Positions 1-5,365 of a DNA stretch of 5,365 nucleotides are shown here, one piece after another (position 1 is the first letter of the stretch; each line of letters starts with the position of its first letter). Under the pieces are notes generated by a model. It saw only the letters and a list, made by a program, of their open reading frames with translations. It ran no database searches and was not told where the DNA came from. The position numbers and the translations under genes are program-made. The DNA lies in assembly GCA_964459165.1 (NCBI GenBank), contig CAYWKM010000071.1, forward strand, positions 1 through 5,365, read 5' to 3'. This DNA is from RGIG4074 sp964459165 (GTDB lineage: Bacteria; Bacillota; Clostridia; Christensenellales; Borkfalkiaceae).

Positions 1-1670
1 AAAGCGGCTTTTTTGACGATGGGGGCGATGCTTGCGTCCGTTTTTCGTTCCTCGTAAGAAAGCGCGGCGAGAACAGAGGCGATTTCTTCGTCGGAAAGAG
101 TGATCTGTTGTACGCGCACCTGATAGGCGGGCGTTTTATAGATGAGGTCGCCGTCTCCCGAAAGACGTCCTGCGTGGCAGGCGCATCCTTCGCGGCGGAA
201 TACCGCTTTGCAGTCATACGAATGTGCGTCGACGAGGTCGAAACAGGCGGAAAGAATGACGTAAATTCCGTAAGGAGCGAGAGAAGAGAGGCGTTCGGCT
301 TTCGCTTTGGCGAGAGGAAGCATATCCCTGTAAGATTCATTCAGACCGCTTGCGACAACGACGACGTAGGGGAGGAACTCCTCTTTGTCCGCGACGGCGT
401 TGTACGCGGCGAGGTTGGAAATTTCCTTTCCTTCCTCGGAGGCTAAAATAAAGAGCTGTCTTCTCTTGTCGGCTTCCGCCGCCGCCCAATCTAAAACGGA
501 AAGCGCTTTGCATTTTTCCGCGACGGAATTTGTTTTATTTTCGATAAATCCAACCGTATTCGGAAGATCTTTGATCTCTTCTAAGGAGCCGTCTCCGTCG
601 GCGACGACGATATTCAGCTCTTCGCGGGGGAATTTTGCCGCGAGCGAGAGGACGGCTGCCTTCACAAACATATCTCTTTCGTCGTCCGTTCCGCCGGTGA
701 CGAGCAACCTCTTTGCCTTTTCCAGATCGGCGAAAATACAATTTTCATTTACGTCTTTTCCCGCAGGAAGCAGGAAAGAAGGAGAAGAAAGATAAGCTTC
801 CTCTTTCAGAAAGTCGGAAAGACGGATTGTTTCCTTCTCGGCGAGAGGAATATCGACGACGACGCCGTCGCCCTCCTCGGCGGCGTACACGTCCGACGAG
901 CGGGAAAGTTCGTTATCGATCGAGGATCTTACGCTCGCGAGAATTTCGCTCGATATCGGTTTATCCACATTAAAAATATAGCGCGTAAAAGCGGGACCGC
1001 CCGTCACGAGCGACATTTCGCTCGTAACGCCGGATTCGCCGAACGATCTCGCAATGATTTCTTCCGCTTCGGCGATGGCTACGTAATCGGTTTCTCGCGC
1101 CGCCTCTCCGCAGGGCAGAACGGCGAGAACGCTCTCCGCTCTTTTTCTGTCGAATGCGGCGATCCTTTCGGAAAGGACGCTCGGCTGTTCAGAGACGACC
1201 TCCTCTCGAGGAATCGGCGTATCGTCTATGAGAGGAGCGATAGATTCCTCCATATTTTTATCGCAGTCTTTCTTTTCGGCGTATTTTTTCAATTCGGCGG
1301 AAAGGCTGTTCAATACGGACAGATCGTTTTCAAATCCCGTCGCGTCTATCAAGGATACGTCGCTCAAATAATATTCGAGCTTTTCCGAAAGAGAAATTCT
1401 TCCCTTGGCGACGGCGACGACGGGGACGGAATATTTGTCCGCCAGATGCAATTCTCTTGAAAGCTGTCTCGATTCGCTTGATTTTTCGGAAAGGAGAAGG
1501 AGCAGCGCGCACGCGTTCCGTATTTTTTCGGGAATCACTTCGCTCGGGTCGATTCCGTAGGGAATATCGTCGGCCGGACACCACGTTTCAAAGGAAAATT
1601 TCAAAAATTGTTTTATTTGAAGGGGCGCCGAATCGTCTCCTTCGCAATGACTGATATAAATATAACTCAT
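1..1670 (-). CDS. TIR domain fused to degenerate FtsK-like translocase domain (C-terminus off window)
   Basis: The frame is open for 556 codons from ATG at 1670 to the left edge, so the C-terminus is missing. Residues 1-110 read as a bacterial TIR domain: first strand SYIYISH (2-8), a WCPADDIPYG loop (30-39) matching the usual W-x-x-x-D-I-P-x-G, then LLLLLS (56-61) and SREL (71-74). E73 lies where the NADase glutamate of TIR enzymes sits. Residues 111-190 are a charged, low-conservation linker. Residues 190-540 follow the FtsK core in order: GGPAFTRYIFNV (224-235), VDIPLAEKETIRL (272-284), LPAGKDV (301-307), LLVTGG (322-327), PYVVVV (434-439), GDGDLIY (505-511) and VRVQQITLSDEE (518-529). The Walker A site reads GGTDDERD (326-333) instead of GxTGSGKS, and the Walker B aspartate and glutamate are S441 and G442. 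No membrane segment is visible, unlike canonical FtsK. The domain calls are by eye. The function (NADase effector, scaffold or FtsK regulator) is unknown. The intact frame argues against a pseudogene. Confidence 0.85.
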   Translation of the reverse strand, partial: MSYIYISHCEGDDSAPLQIKQFLKFSFETWCPADDIPYGIDPSEVIPEKIRNACALLLLLSEKSSESRQLSRELHLADKYSVPVVAVAKGRISLSEKLEYYLSDVSLIDATGFENDLSVLNSLSAELKKYAEKKDCDKNMEESIAPLIDDTPIPREEVVSEQPSVLSERIAAFDRKRAESVLAVLPCGEAARETDYVAIAEAEEIIARSFGESGVTSEMSLVTGGPAFTRYIFNVDKPISSEILASVRSSIDNELSRSSDVYAAEEGDGVVVDIPLAEKETIRLSDFLKEEAYLSSPSFLLPAGKDVNENCIFADLEKAKRLLVTGGTDDERDMFVKAAVLSLAAKFPREELNIVVADGDGSLEEIKDLPNTVGFIENKTNSVAEKCKALSVLDWAAAEADKRRQLFILASEEGKEISNLAAYNAVADKEEFLPYVVVVASGLNESYRDMLPLAKAKAERLSSLAPYGIYVILSACFDLVDAHSYDCKAVFRREGCACHAGRLSGDGDLIYKTPAYQVRVQQITLSDEEIASVLAALSYEERKTDASIAPIVKKAA

Positions 1671-1683
1671 TCGCGTAACCATA

Positions 1684-1690
1684 TCCTTTT
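1684..1690 (-). promoter_or_regulatory. Ribosome-binding site deciding the TIR-FtsK start
   Basis: On the minus strand AAAAGGA ends at 1684. It lies 13 bases before ATG 1670 but only one base before the in-frame ATG at 1682, which is too close to be used. The predicted transcript start near 1690-1691 also leaves almost no leader for ATG 1682. I therefore start the protein at 1670 (MSYIYIS), where the first TIR strand begins. The 13-base spacing is somewhat long, so the choice is not certain. Confidence 0.5.
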
Positions 1691-1697
1691 TTTTCTC

Positions 1698-1726
1698 ATT
1701 ATACCATAGGGAATCCTTAAAATCAA
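1698..1726 (-). promoter_or_regulatory. Sigma-A promoter of the TIR-FtsK gene
   Basis: Read on the minus strand, TTGATT (1726-1721) is followed by a 17-base spacer and a perfect TATAAT (1703-1698). A TGG just before the -10 makes an extended -10 element. The expected transcript start is about 1690-1691, giving a leader of only about 20 bases before ATG 1670. The site looks constitutive and strong. A TTGACG at 1733-1728 also exists but sits 24 bases from the -10, so it is not the -35. Confidence 0.75.
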
Positions 1727-1752
1727 TCGTCAACATAAAAAAATAAACGAAA

Positions 1753-1786
1753 TTTTACAAAAATATTCTTTTTAGGTATTGTAAAA
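1753..1786. repeat. 8-bp inverted repeat overlapping the eno -35
   Basis: TTTTACAA (1753-1760) and TTGTAAAA (1779-1786) are exact reverse complements separated by 18 bases. The right arm contains the whole -35 hexamer of the enolase promoter. This could be an operator, or a chance match in very AT-rich DNA. No known regulator site is recognised. Confidence 0.35.
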
Positions 1787-1807
1787 AATTTTTTTATGTG
1801 ATATACT
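1779..1807 (+). promoter_or_regulatory. Sigma-A promoter of eno
   Basis: TTGTAA (1779-1784), a 17-base spacer and TATACT (1802-1807), with TG at 1799-1800 forming an extended -10. The spacer is a T-rich tract. Transcription should start near 1814, leaving a leader of roughly 74 bases before the enolase ATG. It diverges from the TIR-FtsK promoter; the two -10 elements are about 100 bases apart. Confidence 0.75.
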
Positions 1808-1822
1808 TGTATTCGAAGTATA

Positions 1823-1862
1823 ACGGCTTTATCCGGCTCCTTCGACGGGCGGAAAAGGCTGT
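1823..1862 (+). promoter_or_regulatory. Hairpin in the eno 5' leader
   Basis: Bases 1823-1835 pair with 1850-1862: 12 pairs, counting two G-U pairs, with a single A-A mismatch and a 14-base loop that could form two or three further pairs. It lies just downstream of the predicted transcript start and 9 bases before the ribosome site at 1872-1878. No T-run follows, so it is not a terminator. A role in mRNA stability is plausible. It matches no riboswitch class that I recognise. Confidence 0.45.
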
Positions 1863-1887
1863 AAAATAATTAAAGGAGCTTATCAAT

Positions 1888-3186
1888 ATGGCATCTCTTA
1901 AAATCGTAAAAGTAGTCGGCCGCGAGATTCTCGATTCCCGCGCAAATCCTACTGTTGAAGCAGAAGTATGGTTGGAAGACGGCACTGTCGGCCGCGGTAT
2001 GGCGCCCTCCGGCGCGTCCACCGGCGAATTTGAAGCGTTGGAGCTTCGCGACGGCAATAAAAACCGTTATCTCGGCAAGGGAACCTTAAAAGCGGTTGAA
2101 AATATTAATACGACGATTCAAACGGCTCTCCTCGGAAAAGACGCAAGCGACGTCTACGCCGTAGACGCGGCAATGCTCGCCGCAGACGGAACGAAGGATA
2201 AATCCAATTTAGGCGCGAATGCGATTCTCGCCGTTTCCATTGCGGCTGCACGCGCGGCGGCTGCCAGCCTGAACATTCCTCTTTACCGTTTCCTCGGCGG
2301 CGTAAACGCGAATCGTTTGCCCGTTCCCATGATGAACATTCTCAACGGCGGAGCTCACGCTACCAATACCGTCGACACGCAGGAATTCATGATCATGCCT
2401 GTCGGCGCTCCCTCGTTCAGAGAAGCTCTCCGTTGGTGCGCGGAAGTATTCCATAAACTCGCCGCTATCTTGAAGAAGAGAGGACTTGCCACCTCCGTCG
2501 GCGACGAGGGCGGTTTTGCGCCGAATCTTTCCAGCGACGAAGAGACCATCGAGACGATTCTCGAAGCGATTCAGGCTGCCGGATATGTCCCCGGTAAAGA
2601 TTTCATGCTCGCTATGGACGCCGCTTCTTCCGAATGGAAGAGCCCCAAGGGCAAGGGCTTCTATAAGCTTCCCAAAGCCGGTACTGAATTTACTTCCGCA
2701 GAACTCGTGGCTCATTGGAAGAGCCTCGTAGAAAAATATCCTATCATCTCCATCGAAGACGGTTTGGATGAAGAGGATTGGGAAGGCTGGAAGATCATGA
2801 CCGAGGAGCTCGGAGGCAAGGTTCAGCTCGTCGGAGACGACCTGTTCGTCACCAATACCGAGCGTCTCTCTAAGGGGATTTCTCTCGGCTGCGGCAACGC
2901 GATTCTTATCAAACTGAATCAGATCGGTTCCGTTTCCGAAACGCTCGAAGCGATTAAGATGGCTCATAAAGCGGGCTATACCGCCGTTACCTCCCATCGT
3001 TCCGGCGAAACGGAGGATACGACGATCGCGGATCTCGCAGTCGCTCTCAACACCTGCCAGATTAAGACGGGCGCTCCCAGCCGTACGGAACGCGTTGCGA
3101 AGTACAATCAGCTTCTCCGCATCGAAGAAGAGCTCGGCGCGGCGGCTGTCTATCCCGGTATGGCGGCGTTCAACGTCAAGAGATAA
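1888..3186 (+). CDS. eno: Enolase (phosphopyruvate hydratase)
   Basis: This glycolytic enzyme converts 2-phosphoglycerate to phosphoenolpyruvate in the cytoplasm and is normally a Mg2+-dependent oligomer. At 432 residues it has standard bacterial length. The mobile loop SGASTGEFEA is at 41-50. H157 and E166 are in GGAHATNTVDTQEF, and the acid/base glutamate E207 is in GDEGGFAPN. The metal ligands are D244, E290 and D317. The catalytic lysine K342 is in ILIKLNQIG, SHRSGETEDTTIADLAVA lies at 369-386, and K393 is in IKTGAPSRTER. The ATG follows AAAGGAG (1872-1878) at 9 bases. The gene is flanked by its own promoter and terminator, so it is probably monocistronic and strongly expressed. It is not joined to other glycolytic genes here. 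The identification is secure. Confidence 0.99.
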   Translation: MASLKIVKVVGREILDSRANPTVEAEVWLEDGTVGRGMAPSGASTGEFEALELRDGNKNRYLGKGTLKAVENINTTIQTALLGKDASDVYAVDAAMLAADGTKDKSNLGANAILAVSIAAARAAAASLNIPLYRFLGGVNANRLPVPMMNILNGGAHATNTVDTQEFMIMPVGAPSFREALRWCAEVFHKLAAILKKRGLATSVGDEGGFAPNLSSDEETIETILEAIQAAGYVPGKDFMLAMDAASSEWKSPKGKGFYKLPKAGTEFTSAELVAHWKSLVEKYPIISIEDGLDEEDWEGWKIMTEELGGKVQLVGDDLFVTNTERLSKGISLGCGNAILIKLNQIGSVSETLEAIKMAHKAGYTAVTSHRSGETEDTTIADLAVALNTCQIKTGAPSRTERVAKYNQLLRIEEELGAAAVYPGMAAFNVKR

Positions 3187-3193
3187 TCCCGCG

Positions 3194-3262
3194 TTCGCAT
3201 AAATGAAAAATTTCCGTCCGAAGGAAAGATCTTCTTTCGGGCGGTTTTTTCGTTTATGCGAA
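3194..3262 (+). terminator. Intrinsic terminator of eno inside a long inverted repeat
   Basis: The core stem pairs 3214-3226 with 3232-3244: 13 pairs, two of them G-U, with a 5-base loop, followed by six T (3245-3250). Beyond the T-run a second set of arms, 3194-3210 with 3246-3262, forms 17 more pairs (one G-U), separated from the core only by a small 3-against-1 internal loop. An A-run (3206-3210) pairs with the T-run, so the structure could also stop transcription from the right, though no convergent gene is present. Confidence 0.9.
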
Positions 3263-3304
3263 ATTTTGTCGATCTGTCCGATCGGTATTTTACTTCGGAT
3301 TAAA

Positions 3305-3333
3305 TTGACTTAGCCGCTTGTTTGTGCTAAGAT
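3305..3333 (+). promoter_or_regulatory. Sigma-A promoter of the cysteine desulfurase-TtcA operon
   Basis: TTGACT (3305-3310), a 17-base spacer and TAAGAT (3328-3333), preceded by TGC to give an extended -10. Transcription should start near 3340, with a leader of about 40 bases. It follows the eno terminator directly, so the two downstream genes are a separate unit. Confidence 0.75.
3309..3331. promoter_or_regulatory. Operator-like dyad inside the operon promoter
   Basis: CTTAGC (3309-3314) and GCTAAG (3326-3331) are exact inverted copies separated by 11 bases. They overlap the end of the -35 and the start of the -10. A protein bound here would block RNA polymerase. No known sulfur or Fe-S regulator site is recognised, and chance is possible with 6-bp arms. 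Confidence 0.4.
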
Positions 3334-3363
3334 ATCCGGTGAAAACATCTTTTCGCTTTGATT

Positions 3364-3368
3364 GGGAG
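3364..3368 (+). promoter_or_regulatory. Ribosome-binding site deciding the desulfurase start
   Basis: GGGAG lies 10 bases before ATG 3379. A longer in-frame start at TTG 3358 would place this site inside the coding sequence. It would also add seven residues before MIYLDYAAN, the usual amino end of this family. Confidence 0.75.
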
Positions 3369-3378
3369 ACAAAAATTC

Positions 3379-4491
3379 ATGATATATCTTGATTACGCGG
3401 CGAACGTTCCCGTAAAGGAAGAGGTTCTTCAAGAGTTTCTTCGCGTGGAAAGGACGTTTCGCGGAAACACGAATTCTCTGCACGGAGAGGGAAGGGCGGC
3501 AAAGGCGGAATTTGACCGCTTGAATGAAAAATTTTTATCCCTTCTGAAACTTGATAAAGAAGAGTATGAAATCATCTATACTTCTTCGGCTACGGAAGCC
3601 AATAATCTTGCCGTCAAAGGGTTAGCGAAGGCGTATTCCGGCTACGGGAATAAAATACTCGTGAGCGAATTTGAGCATAATTCCGTAAACGCCTGCCTGT
3701 CTTTTTTGAAGAGCGAGGGCGTGGAGGTTGAATTTATCTCCTCTTTGCCGAACGGGAAAATCGATTTGAACGATTTAAAAACAAAACTTTCTTCTTCCGT
3801 CCTCCTCGTATGCGTCGCCCTCGTCGAAGGAGAAACGGGCAGCGTGCAGGATGATAGAGCGATAAGAGACGTTTTAAAAAACTATCCCGATTGCCGCTTC
3901 TTCACCGACGCTACGCAGGCGGTAGGAAAGATAGATATTGATTTTTCCGTGCCGGATTTGATTTCCTTCGCTCCGCATAAATTCGGCGGACTCGCCGGCA
4001 CGGGCGTGCTGATAAAGAAAAAAAGCGTCGTTTTGACGCCCCTTATCCACGGGGGAAACAGCGTTTCCGTTTATCGAAGCGGCTCGGCTCCGTTGGGGCT
4101 GATCGCTTCCACGGTCAAGGCGGCGGAGCTTTCTTTCGCTTCGCTAAAAGAAAATTACGCTTATGTCAAAGAGCTTTCCGATCGCTTAAAGGAAGAGGCG
4201 GGGAAGATGAAAAACGTAACGGTCAATTCCTTCGATAATCCGTATATCGTCAATTTTTCCGTGTCGGGAAAGCGCGCGGCGGAAACGGTAAAATATTTTG
4301 ACGCGAACGGCTTTTGCGTCAGTCAAAAATCCGCTTGCTCCCTCGCGAATACGCCGTCTAAGACGATTATGTCCATTTATCGCGATAAGGCGAGGGCATT
4401 GTCTTCTTTTCGCGTTTCGCTTTGCGAGAGGACGACAAAAGAAGAAATTTCCCGTTTCTTACAGAAATTAAAGGAGTACGTCGATGACTGA
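3379..4491 (+). CDS. Cysteine desulfurase, NifS/IscS-like (class V aminotransferase fold)
   Basis: This PLP enzyme would take sulfur from cysteine, release alanine and carry the sulfur as a persulfide. The 370 residues start with MIYLDYAANVPV, the family's opening. H100 (EFEHNSV) should stack on PLP; D177 and Q180 (TDATQAVG) contact the cofactor; K201 (APHKFGG) is the Schiff-base lysine. R233 is in YRSGS, and C320 in QKSACS is the persulfide cysteine. The C-terminal FRVSLCERTTKEEI (344-357) matches the usual RxSLGRxTTEEEI. Two normally conserved stretches differ: VNNETG is VEGETG (149-154), losing a PLP-contacting asparagine, and GGxQExGxRSGT is GGNSVSVYRSGS (225-236). It is therefore a diverged paralogue, possibly specialised. 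It overlaps the next gene by 8 bases, pointing to sulfur supply for the TtcA-like protein. The exact subfamily is uncertain. Confidence 0.9.
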   Translation: MIYLDYAANVPVKEEVLQEFLRVERTFRGNTNSLHGEGRAAKAEFDRLNEKFLSLLKLDKEEYEIIYTSSATEANNLAVKGLAKAYSGYGNKILVSEFEHNSVNACLSFLKSEGVEVEFISSLPNGKIDLNDLKTKLSSSVLLVCVALVEGETGSVQDDRAIRDVLKNYPDCRFFTDATQAVGKIDIDFSVPDLISFAPHKFGGLAGTGVLIKKKSVVLTPLIHGGNSVSVYRSGSAPLGLIASTVKAAELSFASLKENYAYVKELSDRLKEEAGKMKNVTVNSFDNPYIVNFSVSGKRAAETVKYFDANGFCVSQKSACSLANTPSKTIMSIYRDKARALSSFRVSLCERTTKEEISRFLQKLKEYVDD

Positions 4492-5338
4492 TTGTCAAAC
4501 GGTAGAAAGGAGTATCATCACGACCTATCGAGGGAAGCTTTGGACGAAATTCGTCAAGGCTTTAAAGGAATACGAACTCGTCTTGCCGGGCGATAAGGTC
4601 TGCGTGTGTATTTCGGGCGGAAAGGATTCCATGCTCATGGCAAAACTGTTTCAGGAATTGAAACGCCATTCGGATTTCGGCTTTGAAGTAAAATATCTCG
4701 TCATGAATCCCGGATATAACGAGATCAATTTGCAGGTCATAAAAAACAATTTAAAAATCCTCGAAATTCCCGCGGAGATCAGGGAGACGAATATTTTTGA
4801 CGTCGCAAACAGTCAGGAACGAAGTCCTTGTTATCTCTGCGCGAGAATGCGCAGGGGAGCTCTTTATAGCCTCGCTCGGGAAATGGGATGCAATAAGATT
4901 GCGCTCGGACATCATTACGACGACGTAATCGAAACGATTTTGATGAGTATTTTTCATTCAGGCTCTTTTCAGACGATGCTCCCTAAGCTCAGAAGTCGGA
5001 ATTACGAGGGCATGGAGCTCATTCGTCCCCTGTATTTGATCAGAGAAGAGGATATCGTCGCTTGGAAGAACTTCAATCAATTAAAATTTATTCAGTGCGC
5101 TTGCCGCTTTACCGAAAATTGCGCGATTTGCGACAACGGCGGCAGCGGATCCGAGCGTTACAATACCAAGCAGCTGATTAAAAAGCTTGCACAGACGAAT
5201 CCTTTTATCGAGAAGAATATCTTTGCCAGCGCGTCAAACGTCTATCTGGATAAGATCGTCGGCTATAAAAAGGGCGATAAAAGAGTGACTTTTAACGAAT
5301 TGTATCGTTCGTCGTCCGACGAAAAAACAGAGGAATAA
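4484..5338 (+). CDS. ttcA: TtcA-like tRNA thiolation enzyme (PP-loop, Fe-S)
   Basis: It belongs to the adenylating PP-loop family; TtcA makes 2-thiocytidine at tRNA position 32 using ATP and an Fe-S cluster. The 284 residues include an amino-terminal ERSIITTYRGKLW (8-20) and the PP-loop SGGKDS (44-49). C116 and C119 (PCYLC) are the expected cluster cysteines, and GHHYDDVIET (142-151) is a TtcA hallmark. A cysteine-rich CACRFTENCAIC (205-216) occupies the place of the third cluster cysteine. I recognise this layout from Clostridia proteins annotated as TtcA family. ATG 4484 sits 7 bases after AAGGAG (4471-4476), inside the end of the desulfurase gene, so the two are translationally coupled. 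The upstream partner is the likely sulfur donor. The actual nucleotide modified has not been shown by sequence; related TtuA-like enzymes modify uridine 54 instead. Confidence 0.9.
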   Translation: MTDCQTVERSIITTYRGKLWTKFVKALKEYELVLPGDKVCVCISGGKDSMLMAKLFQELKRHSDFGFEVKYLVMNPGYNEINLQVIKNNLKILEIPAEIRETNIFDVANSQERSPCYLCARMRRGALYSLAREMGCNKIALGHHYDDVIETILMSIFHSGSFQTMLPKLRSRNYEGMELIRPLYLIREEDIVAWKNFNQLKFIQCACRFTENCAICDNGGSGSERYNTKQLIKKLAQTNPFIEKNIFASASNVYLDKIVGYKKGDKRVTFNELYRSSSDEKTEE

Positions 5339-5365
5339 AAATTTTATAAAGAGAAAATATCCCCC

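Noticed and set aside
108..973. Plus-strand open frames of 86-136 codons near the left end
   Set aside because: They run antisense to the TIR-FtsK frame, give arginine- or serine-rich low-complexity translations, and have no convincing ribosome site.
1..1670. Reading the leftmost gene as a decayed FtsK pseudogene
   Set aside because: The frame has no stop or shift in 556 codons, keeps fold motifs and a strong promoter, and carries a coherent TIR domain. The lost residues are concentrated at the nucleotide site.
1680..1736. Upstream in-frame starts for the TIR-FtsK gene (ATG 1682, ATG 1736)
   Set aside because: ATG 1736 would translate through the predicted -35 and -10, and ATG 1682 is one base from the ribosome site and about 9 bases from the predicted transcript start.
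2209..2997. A 262-codon open frame antisense to enolase
   Set aside because: It lies wholly inside a certain enolase gene, has no recognisable motif, and is explained by codon bias of the sense strand.
3278..3285. Palindrome CCGATCGG upstream of the desulfurase promoter
   Set aside because: Eight bases with no spacer or second copy is too short to support a binding site.
1..5365. CRISPR array, insertion sequence, tRNA or integration site
   Set aside because: No spaced direct repeats, transposase, terminal repeats or tRNA-like folds were visible on either strand.

Overview
The window looks like chromosome from a Gram-positive, Clostridia-type anaerobe, probably an uncultured gut Firmicute. 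The grounds are the AGGAG-type ribosome sites, the sigma-A promoters with TGn extended -10 elements, intrinsic terminators, a clostridial-type enolase, and a TtcA-like protein whose layout I recognise from Clostridia. Species cannot be named from sequence alone. There are four protein genes. I saw no tRNA, rRNA, CRISPR array or insertion sequence.

Layout. (1) Positions 1-1670, minus strand: one uninterrupted reading frame of 556 codons that runs off the left edge. It begins with a TIR domain that keeps the candidate catalytic glutamate. This is followed by a domain that aligns with the FtsK DNA-translocase core but has lost the key residues of both the Walker A and Walker B motifs. (2) Positions 1671-1887: a divergent intergenic region with a strong promoter in each direction, an 8-bp inverted repeat touching the -35 of the rightward promoter, and a hairpin in the enolase leader. 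(3) Positions 1888-3186, plus strand: enolase, complete and with all catalytic residues. (4) Positions 3187-3378: a very long inverted repeat containing the enolase terminator, then a new promoter with an operator-like dyad. (5) Positions 3379-5338, plus strand: a two-gene operon of a diverged cysteine desulfurase and a TtcA-like tRNA-thiolation protein, overlapping by 8 bases. Positions 5339-5365 are AT-rich and show nothing I can name.

How the genes relate. Enolase is a stand-alone housekeeping unit with its own promoter and terminator. The last two genes fit a sulfur relay: the desulfurase takes sulfur from cysteine as a persulfide and the PP-loop enzyme puts it into tRNA. The TIR/pseudo-FtsK gene is transcribed away from enolase and is the novelty here. 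It joins a domain family that often cleaves NAD+ in immunity to a translocase fold that appears unable to bind or hydrolyse ATP normally. Its function is unknown. Defence, DNA or chromosome-status sensing, or regulation of a genuine FtsK are all hypotheses.
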